Source: Vibrio atypicus
Lineage (GTDB): Bacteria; Pseudomonadota; Gammaproteobacteria; Enterobacterales; Vibrionaceae
Direction: 5' to 3'
DNA: 64,000 bases
Assembly: GCF_009811315.1 (NCBI RefSeq)
Contig: NZ_BLID01000003.1
Coordinates: forward strand, 310,001-374,000
Positions 55,095 through 64,000 of this stretch are shown here, in pieces (within the stretch, counting starts at the first letter, position 1; the number at the start of each line of letters is the position of its first letter). Below the pieces are notes generated by a model. The model was not told where the DNA came from. It did not search any database and was given only the letters and a program-made list of their open reading frames with translations. Both the position numbers and the translations under genes were made by a program.

Positions 55095-56225
55095 TCAGTA
55101 ATGCCCGAGTTGTGCTAATGGGTGTTCGCTCTCACTCCAAAGTGAGGTGTACATATGTTCAATAAAGTCATCGTCAACCAACGCGATACTTGTGTACTTC
55201 CAATCGGGTTCACCGTCTTTGTCAATAAGACGAGCGCGAACACCTTCACGGAACTCACCTTCCAAACTGCAACGCACTGAAAGTGAAAGCTCGAGTCGAA
55301 AACAATCAGCCAGCGACAAATGACCGTGCTTGGTGATTTGCTGATAGCAAAGGTGAGCACTAATTGGACTACCTAGCTTTAAATTACTTTGCGCGGTTCT
55401 TAGCCACTGGCTATCGCCTTTGATGGCCATAATTCCGTCAACGACTTGGAGCAGGCTATCCGCCTGACATGCCTCTTCAATTTGGGGATAGAATGGTTTT
55501 AACTGCGATTCGGGCTGCCTTTCGTTAAGCTCTTCAGCAAAATTCTCCAACAGTTCCGTGACCACCTCGTAGGTATCATCCACACACGTCCAGTCAGCAA
55601 TCTGCAACTGTTCGATTAATGTCGATTTGTGCTCGGGTAACACCAAATGATCAGCCAAGTGGATACCTAATGCATCAGTGGCATTAACCATAACGCCAGT
55701 CAGTCCTAGAAACAGCCCAATGCCGTCTTCTAACCGATTAAGAAACCATGTCCCACCAACATCAGGGTACAATCCAATCGTGATTTCGGGCATCGCAAGA
55801 CGAGAAGTCGGTGTCACCACTTTATGACTAGACCCCATGTAAAGCCCCATTCCACCGCCCATAACAATGCCCTCACCCCATGCGATTATTGGCTTGCAAT
55901 AGGTATGAATAAGGTAATCACATTGGTATTCGACGGTAAAATAGGTGCTGCAAAATGTTTGAATTTGCTGAGGCGATTGATCGCGCATAACATCATGCAT
56001 TGTGCGTACATCTCCACCTGCACAAAATGCCTTTTGTCCTTCACCTTCCAACAGCACACAAATCAGATCATCATCTTCTTGCCAGACTTCAAGCTGTTGT
56101 TTTAGTTCTATTAACATGTCAAATGTAAGTGCGTTTAGCGAAGCCGCATTATCGAGTCTTGCGACGCCGATTTTATGCTGGCTATCACTACAAGGCAGCT
56201 CTGTGAAATGAACTATGCCGTCCAT
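55095..56225 (-). CDS. 3-hydroxyisobutyryl-CoA hydrolase
   Basis: 376 residues of the crotonase superfamily. VARLDNAASLNALTFDML, AFCAGGDVRTMHDV (oxyanion hole) and PEITIGLYPDVGGTWFLNR are the hydrolase-type motifs. Length (about 350-380) separates it from plain enoyl-CoA hydratases. It releases CoA from 3-hydroxyisobutyryl-CoA, removing a toxic route via methacrylyl-CoA. The frame extends to 56249, but the ATG at 56225 follows TTAGGAGG at good spacing. Confidence 0.92.
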   Translation of the reverse strand: MDGIVHFTELPCSDSQHKIGVARLDNAASLNALTFDMLIELKQQLEVWQEDDDLICVLLEGEGQKAFCAGGDVRTMHDVMRDQSPQQIQTFCSTYFTVEYQCDYLIHTYCKPIIAWGEGIVMGGGMGLYMGSSHKVVTPTSRLAMPEITIGLYPDVGGTWFLNRLEDGIGLFLGLTGVMVNATDALGIHLADHLVLPEHKSTLIEQLQIADWTCVDDTYEVVTELLENFAEELNERQPESQLKPFYPQIEEACQADSLLQVVDGIMAIKGDSQWLRTAQSNLKLGSPISAHLCYQQITKHGHLSLADCFRLELSLSVRCSLEGEFREGVRARLIDKDGEPDWKYTSIALVDDDFIEHMYTSLWSESEHPLAQLGHY

Positions 56226-56233
56226 AGTGCCTC

Positions 56234-57019
56234 CTAACTGTTTTTCCATTGTGGCGGACGCTTTTCCAAAAATGCGGTGACGCCCTCTTGCTGATCTTGC
56301 GTATCGAACAATTGAATGAATAGCTCTCGCTCTTTAACTAAACCGTGGGCAATTGGATGTGTACGCATATTCTGAATCAAAGATTTGCAGGCAGTGACTG
56401 AAGTGGGAGATTGATTCGCGACTTGCTCTGCTAACTCAATGCTGCGGGTTATAGAAGCACCTTTGTCAACAACCTCTTCTATTAACCGGATTTGCATAGC
56501 TTGCGCTGCAGAGACTTGCTCTCCACATAAAATAATTCGTTTAGCCCAACCTTCACCGACTAATGCGGTTAAGTTTTGAGTCCCGCCCGCACAAGGCAAT
56601 AGACCTACTTTAGCTTCAGGTAAGGCCATAACAACTTGGTTTTCTGCAATCCGAATATCGCAAGCTAATGCGACCTCGAGCCCTCCTCCCATCGCATAAC
56701 CATTTATAGCTGCGATAGACACACCACGAAAATCAGAAAGCGCTTCAAACGCGTCACCAAAACAACGTGACATATCAACAGCTACGGCCTTATCTCCAGA
56801 TGCAAATAGATTAAGATCAGCACCCGCTGAGAAGAACTTCTCCCCCTGCCCCGTGATCACCAAGGCATAAACATCACGATTATCATTGAGAGTGCCAATC
56901 AATTCTTTCAGCTCTTGTAAGCTTTGTTTCGTCCATGTATTCGCTGGTGGGTTATTCATAGTAATAACTGCAACATGGTTTTTGATGTAGTGCTCAATGG
57001 CACCTTGTTGAGATGACAT
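56234..57019 (-). CDS. Enoyl-CoA hydratase
   Basis: 261 residues of a crotonase-fold hydratase: MNNPPANTWTKQSLQEL, FFSAGADLNLFASG, GYAMGGGLEVALACDIRI and PEAKVGLLPCAGGTQNL, with the second active-site Glu as in hydratases. In this operon it should hydrate methacrylyl-CoA to 3-hydroxyisobutyryl-CoA. It begins 11 bp after the dehydrogenase stop. Confidence 0.92.
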   Translation of the reverse strand: MSSQQGAIEHYIKNHVAVITMNNPPANTWTKQSLQELKELIGTLNDNRDVYALVITGQGEKFFSAGADLNLFASGDKAVAVDMSRCFGDAFEALSDFRGVSIAAINGYAMGGGLEVALACDIRIAENQVVMALPEAKVGLLPCAGGTQNLTALVGEGWAKRIILCGEQVSAAQAMQIRLIEEVVDKGASITRSIELAEQVANQSPTSVTACKSLIQNMRTHPIAHGLVKERELFIQLFDTQDQQEGVTAFLEKRPPQWKNS

Positions 57020-57030
57020 AGTGAAATCCT

Positions 57031-58185
57031 CTAGAGAATTTGCGAACCTTCCGCTAACAAGCGACGAGCAATGATTAAACGCATAATTTCATTGGTGCCT
57101 TCAAGAATCTGATGAACTCGAACGTCTCTGAAATAGCGCTCCATCGGATACTCTTTGATGTAACCATAACCACCATAGAGCTGAAGTGCTTGATCACAGA
57201 TTTTGAAGCCTATATCGGTCGCAAAACGTTTTGCCATCGCGCAATAGGCCGTTGCTTCAGGATCGTTACGATCGAGTTTACTCGCCGCCAATCGAACCAG
57301 TTGTCGTGCTGCGACAAGTTCGGTTGCCATATCGGCGAGTCGAAACTGCAACCCTTGAAATTGAGACAAGTTTTGGCCAAATTGTTTACGTTCTTGGATG
57401 TATTGTGTCGCTTGATTCAGTGCTTGCTGCGCGGTTCCGACTGAGCAGGTCGCAATATTAATACGACCTCCATCAAGCCCTTTCATTGCGAAGGTAAACC
57501 CCTCACCTTCATGTCCCAATAGGTTCTCGACTGGAATGGAAACATTTTCAAAAATAATCGAACGCGTTGGCTGACTATTCCAACCCATTTTAGGCTCTTT
57601 ACGGCCATAACTGATTCCTTGAATATCAGTAGGTACAACGAAAGCAGAAATACCTTTAGCGCCGTTATCACTTGTTCTTGCCATGACAACGAGGACATCC
57701 GTTTCTCCCGCACCTGAGATAAACGCTTTAGAACCGTTGATAATATAGTGATCACCGTTTTTGACTGCCGTTGTCGTCAGCGAAGCGGCATCTGAACCCG
57801 CATTAGGCTCTGTAAGGCAGTATGATCCCAGCCATTCACCAGTAACCAACTTATCGCAATAAGCCTGCTTAACGGATTCGGTCGCAAAAGAGGCCACCAT
57901 CCATGTCACCATATTATGAATCGTCATATAGGCGGTCGTAGAGGTGCAACCCATAGAAAGTTGCTCAAATATAATGGATGAATCCAAGCGACTTAGCCCC
58001 AATCCACCATGATCTTCTGGCGCATATAAACTCATAAAACCAAGCTCGCCCGCCTCCCTCAACACATCTTTGGGAAAGATCTGCTCCTCGTCCCAAGTCG
58101 CTGCCATCGGCGCTAGCTTCTCTAAGGAAAATTGCTCAGCAGTCTCAGCAAACGCGCGCTGATCTTCATTCAACTCAAAATCCAT
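57031..58185 (-). CDS. Acyl-CoA dehydrogenase (probable isobutyryl-CoA dehydrogenase)
   Basis: 384 residues, the usual size. CLTEPNAGSDAASL binds FAD and substrate, KAFISGAGETDV and QLYGGYGYIKEYPMERYFRDV follow, and the catalytic Glu lies in LEGTNEIMRLIIARRLL. The position between mmsA and the methacrylyl-CoA hydratase indicates isobutyryl-CoA as substrate (family members are also named AcdA/IbdH-like). FAD-dependent; electrons go to ETF. Confidence 0.92.
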   Translation of the reverse strand: MDFELNEDQRAFAETAEQFSLEKLAPMAATWDEEQIFPKDVLREAGELGFMSLYAPEDHGGLGLSRLDSSIIFEQLSMGCTSTTAYMTIHNMVTWMVASFATESVKQAYCDKLVTGEWLGSYCLTEPNAGSDAASLTTTAVKNGDHYIINGSKAFISGAGETDVLVVMARTSDNGAKGISAFVVPTDIQGISYGRKEPKMGWNSQPTRSIIFENVSIPVENLLGHEGEGFTFAMKGLDGGRINIATCSVGTAQQALNQATQYIQERKQFGQNLSQFQGLQFRLADMATELVAARQLVRLAASKLDRNDPEATAYCAMAKRFATDIGFKICDQALQLYGGYGYIKEYPMERYFRDVRVHQILEGTNEIMRLIIARRLLAEGSQIL

Positions 58186-58196
58186 ATTCCACTCCT

Positions 58197-59690
58197 TTAC
58201 TTGAGCTGTATGGTCAAATTTGGTCCGGTCGGAATATCATCGTCAAACCAACGCGAGGTAACGGTTTTGGTTTCTGTATAAAAACGTACTGCCTGTTTTC
58301 CATACGCGTGAAGATCGCCATAAAAGCTACCTCTCCAACCGGTAAACGAAAAGAACGGTAAAGGCACTGGAATAGGCACATTGATTCCCACTTGCCCGAC
58401 TTGAATTTCATGTTGGTATTTTCGCGCTGCCGCACCGTTTGCAGTAAAGATCGAAGTGCCGTTTCCGTAAGGATTATTATTGATAAGCGCAATTGCTTCA
58501 TCCAATGAATCCACCTCTAAACAGATAAGCACAGGTCCGAAAATTTCTTGTTGGTAAATGGACATATCGGTCGTTACACCGCTAAACAATGTCGGGCCAA
58601 CCCAATTCCCACTTGGGAGCCCCTCAACTTGGCAATCCGAACCATCGAGCTCACACACCGCACCTTGTGCTTTCCCTTCATTGATAAGATTCAATACACG
58701 TTCTTTTGCCGCTTGACTGATCAAAGGGCCATAGGCAGCGTTGTCGTCATTCCATGCGCCCGGTTTCATGTTGGCTATTGCAGTTTTAAGTTCACCTATC
58801 CACTGCTTTGAATCACCGACAAACACCGCGACCGATATCGCCATGCACCTTTGACCCGCAGCCCCGACCGATGACCCAACGAGATTATTGATAACTTGGT
58901 CTTTGTTCGCATCAGGCATCACGACCATATGGTTTTTTGCGCCTGCAAAGGCTTGAACTCGCTTATTATGACGCGTCCCCGTGTGATAAATGTACTCAGC
59001 CACAGGAACAGAGCCTACAAAAGATACGGTTCGAACGTCTTTATGTTCCAAAAGAAAATCCACTTGAGCTTTACCGCCATGAATGATCTGGAGCACACCT
59101 TTTGGCGCTCCTGCTTGTTCAAATAACTGAGCTAAACGCATTGCGGTAAGGGGGACCTGCTCAGAGGGTTTCAATATGAAAGTGTTACCTGCGGCTATTG
59201 CAAGGGGGAACATCCACAAGGGAATCATGGCCGGAAAGTTAAAAGGCGTAATGCCGCAACAGACACCTAACGGTTGGATCATGGAGTAGCTATCAATGTT
59301 GGTCGCGACATTTTCGACCGTTTCTCCCATCATGTTGCTCGCAATGTTCGCAGCTTGTTCAACCACTTCTATGCCGCGCCACACGTCGCCTTTCGCATCA
59401 ACAATGATCTTTCCGGTCTCTTTAGAGAGAAGCTCTGCCAGCTCGTCATGATGTTCTTTAAGTAAGTGTTGGTACTTCAACATCACACGAGCACGATCCG
59501 ATACTGCGACTTCTTTCCAGCTTTGAAAAACCTCTGACGCATTTTCTATCGCTTTCTGCATCTCATACTCTGTAGCACAGGGGACTTTAGCGATTACCTC
59601 ATTGGTCGCGGGATTGGTGACATCAATCCATTGTTTGGTTTGAGACTGACAAAACTCACCTGCAACAAATAAAGGGACAGACTCCGTCAT
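58197..59690 (-). CDS. mmsA: Methylmalonate-semialdehyde dehydrogenase (acylating)
   Basis: 497 residues, a CoA-acylating aldehyde dehydrogenase. [51 protein letters not shown] and the active-site Cys in [14 protein letters not shown] are present, ending with the MmsA hallmark [15 protein letters not shown]. It turns methylmalonate semialdehyde into propionyl-CoA. The frame is open to 59768, but the ATG at 59690 follows AGAAGGAAAT. Confidence 0.95.
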   Translation of the reverse strand: MTESVPLFVAGEFCQSQTKQWIDVTNPATNEVIAKVPCATEYEMQKAIENASEVFQSWKEVAVSDRARVMLKYQHLLKEHHDELAELLSKETGKIIVDAKGDVWRGIEVVEQAANIASNMMGETVENVATNIDSYSMIQPLGVCCGITPFNFPAMIPLWMFPLAIAAGNTFILKPSEQVPLTAMRLAQLFEQAGAPKGVLQIIHGGKAQVDFLLEHKDVRTVSFVGSVPVAEYIYHTGTRHNKRVQAFAGAKNHMVVMPDANKDQVINNLVGSSVGAAGQRCMAISVAVFVGDSKQWIGELKTAIANMKPGAWNDDNAAYGPLISQAAKERVLNLINEGKAQGAVCELDGSDCQVEGLPSGNWVGPTLFSGVTTDMSIYQQEIFGPVLICLEVDSLDEAIALINNNPYGNGTSIFTANGAAARKYQHEIQVGQVGINVPIPVPLPFFSFTGWRGSFYGDLHAYGKQAVRFYTETKTVTSRWFDDDIPTGPNLTIQLK

Positions 59691-59706
59691 AATGATTTCC
59701 TTCTCT

Positions 59707-60918
59707 CTATAGCGGGATTTCAATTCCAATTGCCGTTGCCTCACCACCGCCAATACACAGTGAAGCAATACCTCGCATTACCTTTTTTTGGTTTGAGTCG
59801 CCATTGACTCCAAGTTTTTGTAGCTGACGTAAGCTGTGGATCAAAGTCACTAAAATTCTTGCTCCACTGGCACCAATAGGATGCCCTAATGCACAAGCAC
59901 CGCCCTTAATGTTGACCTTGCTTGCATCTAACCCAAGCTGCGTCACCGCTATCTGCGTAACGACAGCAAAAGCTTCGTTTATTTCCCACAAATCCACTTC
60001 ACTTACTGACCAGTCGAGTTGAGAGAGGAGCTGCTCAATTGCAAATACAGGCGCAAGTGTAAACTCTTCAGGAGCGCGAGCATGAGTCGTATGCCCTTTG
60101 ATCACAGCCAAAGGTTTTAACTCTTGTTGAATAGCGATATGAGGGTGAACTAGCACCAGAGCCGCAGCACCATCAGATATAGCGCTTGAATTCGCAGCTG
60201 TGACCGTACCATCGCTTGAAAATGCGGGTTTTAACTTAGGGATCTTTGCAGGATCAACACTCGATGGTTGTTCGTCATAATCCATCAATGCTCCGGAGTT
60301 TAGAACCAATGGAGAGAGCTCATCTGCAAACATCCTCTCCTTTTGAGCACTCAGAGCTTTGTCGATCGAACCGACTGCCCACTCATCCATCTCTTCCCGA
60401 GTAAACTTGAGTTTATCTGCGATACGTTGTCCATATACGCCCATCAAGTCACCACCATAAGCATCTTGTAAGCCATCTAAAAACATATGGTCATAAGTTG
60501 TCTTATGGCCCATTCGCATACCACTTCTTGACTCTTTCAGTAGATATGGCGCATTCGTCATGCTTTCCATACCACCAGCGACTGCGCATTGAATTGAACC
60601 AGAGCGAATCGCGTCATTCGCCAACATGACCGACTTCATTCCTGAACCGCAGACCTTATTGATTGTGGTACACGGAGTGAAGTGGCTTAGATTTGCACCG
60701 AGTGCAGCCTGTCGAGCTGGCGCTTGCCCACAACCAGCCGGTAGCACACAGCCCATGTAGACTTCGTCGATCAATTGCTGATCGATTTCAGACTGCTCAA
60801 GTGCAGCTTGAATAGCCATAGCGCCAAGTTGGGGAGAAGAATAAGGAGACAGAAGCCCTTGAAAGCGACCAATTGGTGTTCTTTTCGCTGCAACAATCCA
60901 GATATCGTTATCTTGCAT
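59707..60918 (-). CDS. Acetyl-CoA acetyltransferase (thiolase)
   Basis: 403 residues of a biosynthetic/degradative thiolase: [16 protein letters not shown], the nucleophilic Cys in [33 protein letters not shown] (His) and [15 protein letters not shown] (second Cys). It cleaves or makes acetoacetyl-CoA. Here it may handle acetoacetate from leucine or 2-methylacetoacetyl-CoA from isoleucine. The ATG at 60918 has GGGGGA before it. First gene of the operon, divergent from liuR. Confidence 0.93.
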   Translation of the reverse strand: MQDNDIWIVAAKRTPIGRFQGLLSPYSSPQLGAMAIQAALEQSEIDQQLIDEVYMGCVLPAGCGQAPARQAALGANLSHFTPCTTINKVCGSGMKSVMLANDAIRSGSIQCAVAGGMESMTNAPYLLKESRSGMRMGHKTTYDHMFLDGLQDAYGGDLMGVYGQRIADKLKFTREEMDEWAVGSIDKALSAQKERMFADELSPLVLNSGALMDYDEQPSSVDPAKIPKLKPAFSSDGTVTAANSSAISDGAAALVLVHPHIAIQQELKPLAVIKGHTTHARAPEEFTLAPVFAIEQLLSQLDWSVSEVDLWEINEAFAVVTQIAVTQLGLDASKVNIKGGACALGHPIGASGARILVTLIHSLRQLQKLGVNGDSNQKKVMRGIASLCIGGGEATAIGIEIPL

Positions 60919-60943
60919 TGTGTCCCCCATAAAATGGAATTTC

Positions 60944-60959
60944 TTGACGTTTACGTAAG
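60944..60959. promoter_or_regulatory. LiuR-like operator, proximal to thiolase operon
   Basis: TTGACGTTTACGTAAG, an inverted repeat with 12 of 14 arm positions paired (perfect ACGT core on both sides of TT). It is the same motif as the perfect copy 29 bp away. Confidence 0.65.
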
Positions 60960-60972
60960 CATAGCACTAACA

Positions 60973-60988
60973 TTTACGTAAACGTAAA
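60973..60988. promoter_or_regulatory. LiuR-like operator, perfect palindrome
   Basis: TTTACGTAAACGTAAA is a perfect inverted repeat TTTACGT-AA-ACGTAAA, in the divergent promoter between the thiolase and liuR operons. It is a likely target of the MerR-type LiuR encoded 64 bp away. Confidence 0.75.
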
Positions 60989-61051
60989 GAAACAAATTAA
61001 TTACATTGCATTTATTCAAGGCCCTAGTAAGCAGTTGGAGAATTGAAACCG

Positions 61052-61435
61052 GTGGACACTTTTAAAATCAGTGATCTCGCAAAAGAATTTGATATCACGA
61101 CCAGAAGTATTCGTTTCTATGAGGATGTTGGCCTTATTCAGCCAGAGCGCAAAGGAACAATGCGTCTTTATCACCGTAGAGATAAGATCCGCCTAAAACT
61201 CATTTTAAGGGGAAAGCGGTTAGGCTTTTCACTTGCTGAAATCAAAGAACTATTCGCGCTCTATGATACTCAGCAGGGAGAAACCCAACTGGTGCAAATG
61301 CTGAAGATCATCGATGATAAAGAAGCCGTATTGAAACGTCAGCTTGAAGACATCACCATTGTCTTAGATGACTTAACTGCTGCTCGTCAACGATGTGAAG
61401 ACGCACTCAATCGAATTGAGATGAGTGAACAGTAA
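61052..61435 (+). CDS. liuR: MerR-family regulator LiuR
   Basis: About 127 residues. The MerR-type winged helix reads KISDLAKEFDITTRSIRFYED, and a dimerisation coiled coil follows (VLKRQLEDITIVLDDLTAAR). The sequence is LiuR-like, the regulator of branched-chain amino acid degradation. There is no Cys-rich metal site. No ATG is available: TTG at 61043 or GTG at 61052 must be used. GTG gives MDTFKISDLAKEF, the family N terminus. It precedes liuA and is likely co-transcribed. Confidence 0.88.
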   Translation: MDTFKISDLAKEFDITTRSIRFYEDVGLIQPERKGTMRLYHRRDKIRLKLILRGKRLGFSLAEIKELFALYDTQQGETQLVQMLKIIDDKEAVLKRQLEDITIVLDDLTAARQRCEDALNRIEMSEQ

Positions 61436-61501
61436 ACGACACGTCTGCCGGCCTGAGTACTTCCTTTCGCGATGCAATACGGATACGACTCGGGAGGCGC
61501 T

Positions 61502-62671
61502 ATGTTATCGCCATACAATCCGCTCAATTTCGGTTTAGATGAAACCATCAACATGTTACGTGATCATGTCAGTGCTTTTGCTCATGAACACATTGCTCCC
61601 ATTGCCCAAGAAATCGACCAAAACAACCAATTTCCCAACCATTTATGGCCACTATTAGGAGAGATGGGCTTACTTGGTATCACCGTCAGTGAGCAATATT
61701 GTGGGGCTGGAATGGGTTACCTCGCACATGTGGTTGCAATGGAAGAAATAAGTAGAGCTTCAGCGTCTGTTGGGCTTAGCTATGGTGCGCATTCTAACCT
61801 TTGTGTTAACCAAATTTTTCGTAACGGCACCGAAGAACAAAAACAAAAATACCTCCCTAAATTAATTGATGGTTCCTATATTGGTGCTCTGGCAATGAGT
61901 GAACCTAACGCGGGTTCTGATGTAGTAAGTATGCAGCTTAAAGCCCAATTAAACGGAGACCATTACTTACTCAATGGTTCAAAAATGTGGATCACGAATG
62001 GCCCAGATGCTGATGTCATTGTGGTTTATGCCAAAACCGATAGCGCCAAAACATCACACGGTATTAGTGCCTTTTTAGTTGAAAAAACATCACCTGGTTT
62101 TAGTCATGCTCAGAAACTCGACAAGCTTGGAATGAGAGGATCAAACACATGTGAGTTGGTGTTTGAAAACTGCCAAGTCCCTTGCGAGAACCTTATCGGT
62201 GAAGTCAACAAAGGCGTGAAAGTACTGATGAGTGGGTTGGATTATGAACGTGTTGTACTTGCTGGTGGCCCTTTAGGAATTATGCAAGCGTGCTTAGATT
62301 TAGTCCTTCCCTATATTCACGATAGAAAACAGTTCGGGCAATCCATAGGGGAATTTCAATTAGTACAAGCCAAAGTCGCAGACATGTACACACGAGCTAA
62401 TGCAGCAAGGTGCTATGTTTATACCGTGGCGGCTGCGTGTGATCGTGGAGAAGCAACCCGAAAAGATGCCGCAGGGGTAATTTTGTACAGCGCTGAACTT
62501 GCAACACAGATGGCGCTTGATGCTATTCAGCTGCTAGGAGGAAATGGTTACATCAACGAATTCCCGGCGGGCCGGTTACTCAGAGATGCCAAGTTATATG
62601 AGATTGGTGCTGGTACTTCTGAAATTCGCCGAATGTTGATAGGCCGTGAGCTGTTTAATGAATCGCTATAG
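61502..62671 (+). CDS. liuA: Isovaleryl-CoA dehydrogenase
   Basis: 389 residues of an acyl-CoA dehydrogenase: [51 protein letters not shown], and [19 protein letters not shown], strongly of isovaleryl-CoA type. The end reads [19 protein letters not shown]. It oxidises isovaleryl-CoA to 3-methylcrotonyl-CoA in leucine catabolism. The frame starts at 61472, but the ATG at 61502 is behind CGGGAGGCGCT. liuB follows 10 bp later. Confidence 0.95.
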   Translation: MLSPYNPLNFGLDETINMLRDHVSAFAHEHIAPIAQEIDQNNQFPNHLWPLLGEMGLLGITVSEQYCGAGMGYLAHVVAMEEISRASASVGLSYGAHSNLCVNQIFRNGTEEQKQKYLPKLIDGSYIGALAMSEPNAGSDVVSMQLKAQLNGDHYLLNGSKMWITNGPDADVIVVYAKTDSAKTSHGISAFLVEKTSPGFSHAQKLDKLGMRGSNTCELVFENCQVPCENLIGEVNKGVKVLMSGLDYERVVLAGGPLGIMQACLDLVLPYIHDRKQFGQSIGEFQLVQAKVADMYTRANAARCYVYTVAAACDRGEATRKDAAGVILYSAELATQMALDAIQLLGGNGYINEFPAGRLLRDAKLYEIGAGTSEIRRMLIGRELFNESL

Positions 62672-62680
62672 GAGTGAGTC

Positions 62681-64000
62681 ATGGCAATAATTAAAAGCAA
62701 AATCAAAACCGATTCGCCCCTTTACATCAAAAACCAAAAGGTCATGAGTGAGTTGGTCGAGAATCTTCACTCCAATATTGCGGCGATTAAATCGGGTGGT
62801 GGCAAAAAAGCGATAGAAAGACAAAAAGCCAAAGGAAAGCTTCCTGTTCGAGAGCGCGTTCAAACTCTGCTTGATCCTGATAGTCCATTTCTAGAAATTG
62901 CTCAGTTTGCGGCATGGCAAGTCTATGACGAAGTCATTCCGTGCGCAGGTGTGGTTGCAGGCATAGGAAAAGTAAACGGAATTGACTGTATGGTGATCGC
63001 TAACGACCCTGCGGTCAAAGGGGGCACCTATTACCCTCTGACGGTCAAGAAACACCTTAGAGCCCAAGATATTGCCCAGCGCTGCCATTTACCCTGTATC
63101 TATCTTGTCGACTCAGGCGGTGCCAACCTCCCTCATCAAGCTGAAGTCTTCGCGGATAAAGATCATTTTGGCCGAATTTTCTTCAATCAAGCGCGCATGT
63201 CAGCGCAAGGAATTCCACAAGTCGCCATCGTATTGGGTTTGTGTACTGCAGGTGGTGCTTACATTCCAGCAATGGCGGACGTCTCTATTATCGTCAAACA
63301 ACAAGGTACTATTTTCCTAGCGGGTCCACCGCTTGTAAAGGCGGCAACAGGTGAAGTGGTTACCGATGAAGAGTTGGGTGGCGCAGATGTTCATTGCCGT
63401 AAATCAGGTGTCGCTGACTATTACGCCGAAAATGAACAACATGCATTGATACTCGCACGGCAGTCAATTGCAAATACACGAACCGATTTTGAATACGCAA
63501 AACACACAAGTGAACCAGAAGCGAACATATTGCCCCCTCGCTACGATGCCTCTGAACTTTATGGTGTGGTTAATGCTGATCTCAGACTTTCATTTGATGT
63601 TCGTGAGGTTATTGCGAGGCTAGTAGACGACTCAGAATTTGATGAGTTTAAAGCCCTGTTTGGGCCCACTTTGGTTTGTGGGTTTGCACGAGTCGAAGGC
63701 CAACTCATCGGAATTGTCGCTAACAATGGCATTTTGTTCTCTGAATCTGCCCAGAAAGGCGCTCACTTCATCGAGTTATGTGCGAAAAGGAAAATACCGC
63801 TATTGTTCTTGCAAAACATCACCGGATTTATGGTCGGCAAGAAAGTCGAAGAAGGCGGTATCGCGAAACATGGGGCTAAACTCGTAATGGCTGTGGCGTG
63901 TGCGGACGTTCCTAAATTTACCGTGATAATAGGTGGTTCTTATGGTGCAGGTAACTATGGCATGTGTGGCCGGGCCTATGATCCTACGCTAATGTGGATT
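62681..64000 (+). CDS. liuB: Methylcrotonoyl-CoA carboxylase, carboxyltransferase subunit (3' truncated by window)
   Basis: 440 residues are in the window, of about 535 expected. Carboxyltransferase motifs are [52 protein letters not shown] and [15 protein letters not shown], then [14 protein letters not shown] and [14 protein letters not shown]. With the biotin subunit LiuD (expected just beyond the edge) it carboxylates 3-methylcrotonyl-CoA. The ATG follows GGAGTG. Confidence 0.94.
   Translation, partial: MAIIKSKIKTDSPLYIKNQKVMSELVENLHSNIAAIKSGGGKKAIERQKAKGKLPVRERVQTLLDPDSPFLEIAQFAAWQVYDEVIPCAGVVAGIGKVNGIDCMVIANDPAVKGGTYYPLTVKKHLRAQDIAQRCHLPCIYLVDSGGANLPHQAEVFADKDHFGRIFFNQARMSAQGIPQVAIVLGLCTAGGAYIPAMADVSIIVKQQGTIFLAGPPLVKAATGEVVTDEELGGADVHCRKSGVADYYAENEQHALILARQSIANTRTDFEYAKHTSEPEANILPPRYDASELYGVVNADLRLSFDVREVIARLVDDSEFDEFKALFGPTLVCGFARVEGQLIGIVANNGILFSESAQKGAHFIELCAKRKIPLLFLQNITGFMVGKKVEEGGIAKHGAKLVMAVACADVPKFTVIIGGSYGAGNYGMCGRAYDPTLMWI

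Overview
The window reads as a chromosomal segment of a marine gammaproteobacterium, most likely Vibrionaceae (Vibrio or a close relative). The reasons are moderately AT-rich DNA, a Gsk close to the E. coli enzyme, many chemotaxis and cyclic-di-GMP genes, FabR-, TyrR- and NtrC-like regulatory sites, and a combined valine/leucine degradation block. I assign the family from protein resemblance, not from a database search. I see no insertion sequence, integrase, phage gene, CRISPR array or rRNA.

Layout. 1-2.2 kb: a DMT exporter (cut by the window edge) divergent from a MocR-type regulator. 2.3-6.4 kb: a first RND efflux pair with an unusual proton-relay sequence. 6.7-12.8 kb: a zinc-ribbon miniprotein, two HAD phosphatases, an exported-sensor HD-GYP phosphodiesterase, a protein of unknown function, CreA and inosine-guanosine kinase. 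12.9-19 kb: an HBM-type chemoreceptor and a second, classical RND pair. 19-29.5 kb: housekeeping and stress genes (acetyltransferases, a fatty acid desaturase behind two FabR-like operators, a DEAD-box helicase, AcpH, a 40-residue acidic microprotein, TyrP behind a TyrR box, a fused MsrA-MsrB, MipA/OmpV, YgbA and a DUF4174 protein).

29.7-48.9 kb: two tRNA-Leu(UAA)/tRNA-Cys(GCA) groups in the same orientation bracket about 18.7 kb. This interval carries a complete assimilatory nitrate-to-ammonium pathway on the minus strand: nasA, cobA, a TrpD2-like gene, nasT, nrtABC-type transport genes and nirBD. It also holds a large metallopeptidase/propeller/barrel protein and a large Ca-binding lipoprotein. 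nasA and the transporter operon have the same promoter logic: an NtrC-like palindrome, a -24/-12 sigma-54 promoter, a roughly 120-nt leader with an A-A-Y-G-G-C hexaloop hairpin, and an intrinsic terminator just before the gene. This is the expected target of the ANTAR antiterminator NasT. The nasT mRNA itself starts with a long hairpin that buries its ribosome binding site. CobA supplies precorrin-2 for the NirB siroheme, and NrtABC brings in nitrate or nitrite.

49-53.2 kb: YjbR, a HopJ-family protein, a GAF-GGDEF cyclase and a Cache chemoreceptor. 53.4-64 kb: a seven-gene valine-catabolic operon (thiolase, mmsA, acyl-CoA dehydrogenase, enoyl-CoA hydratase, HIBYL-CoA hydrolase, mmsB, SDR) divergent from liuR-liuA-liuB for leucine. 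Two near-identical MerR-type palindromes lie in the shared promoter region, so LiuR probably controls both arms.
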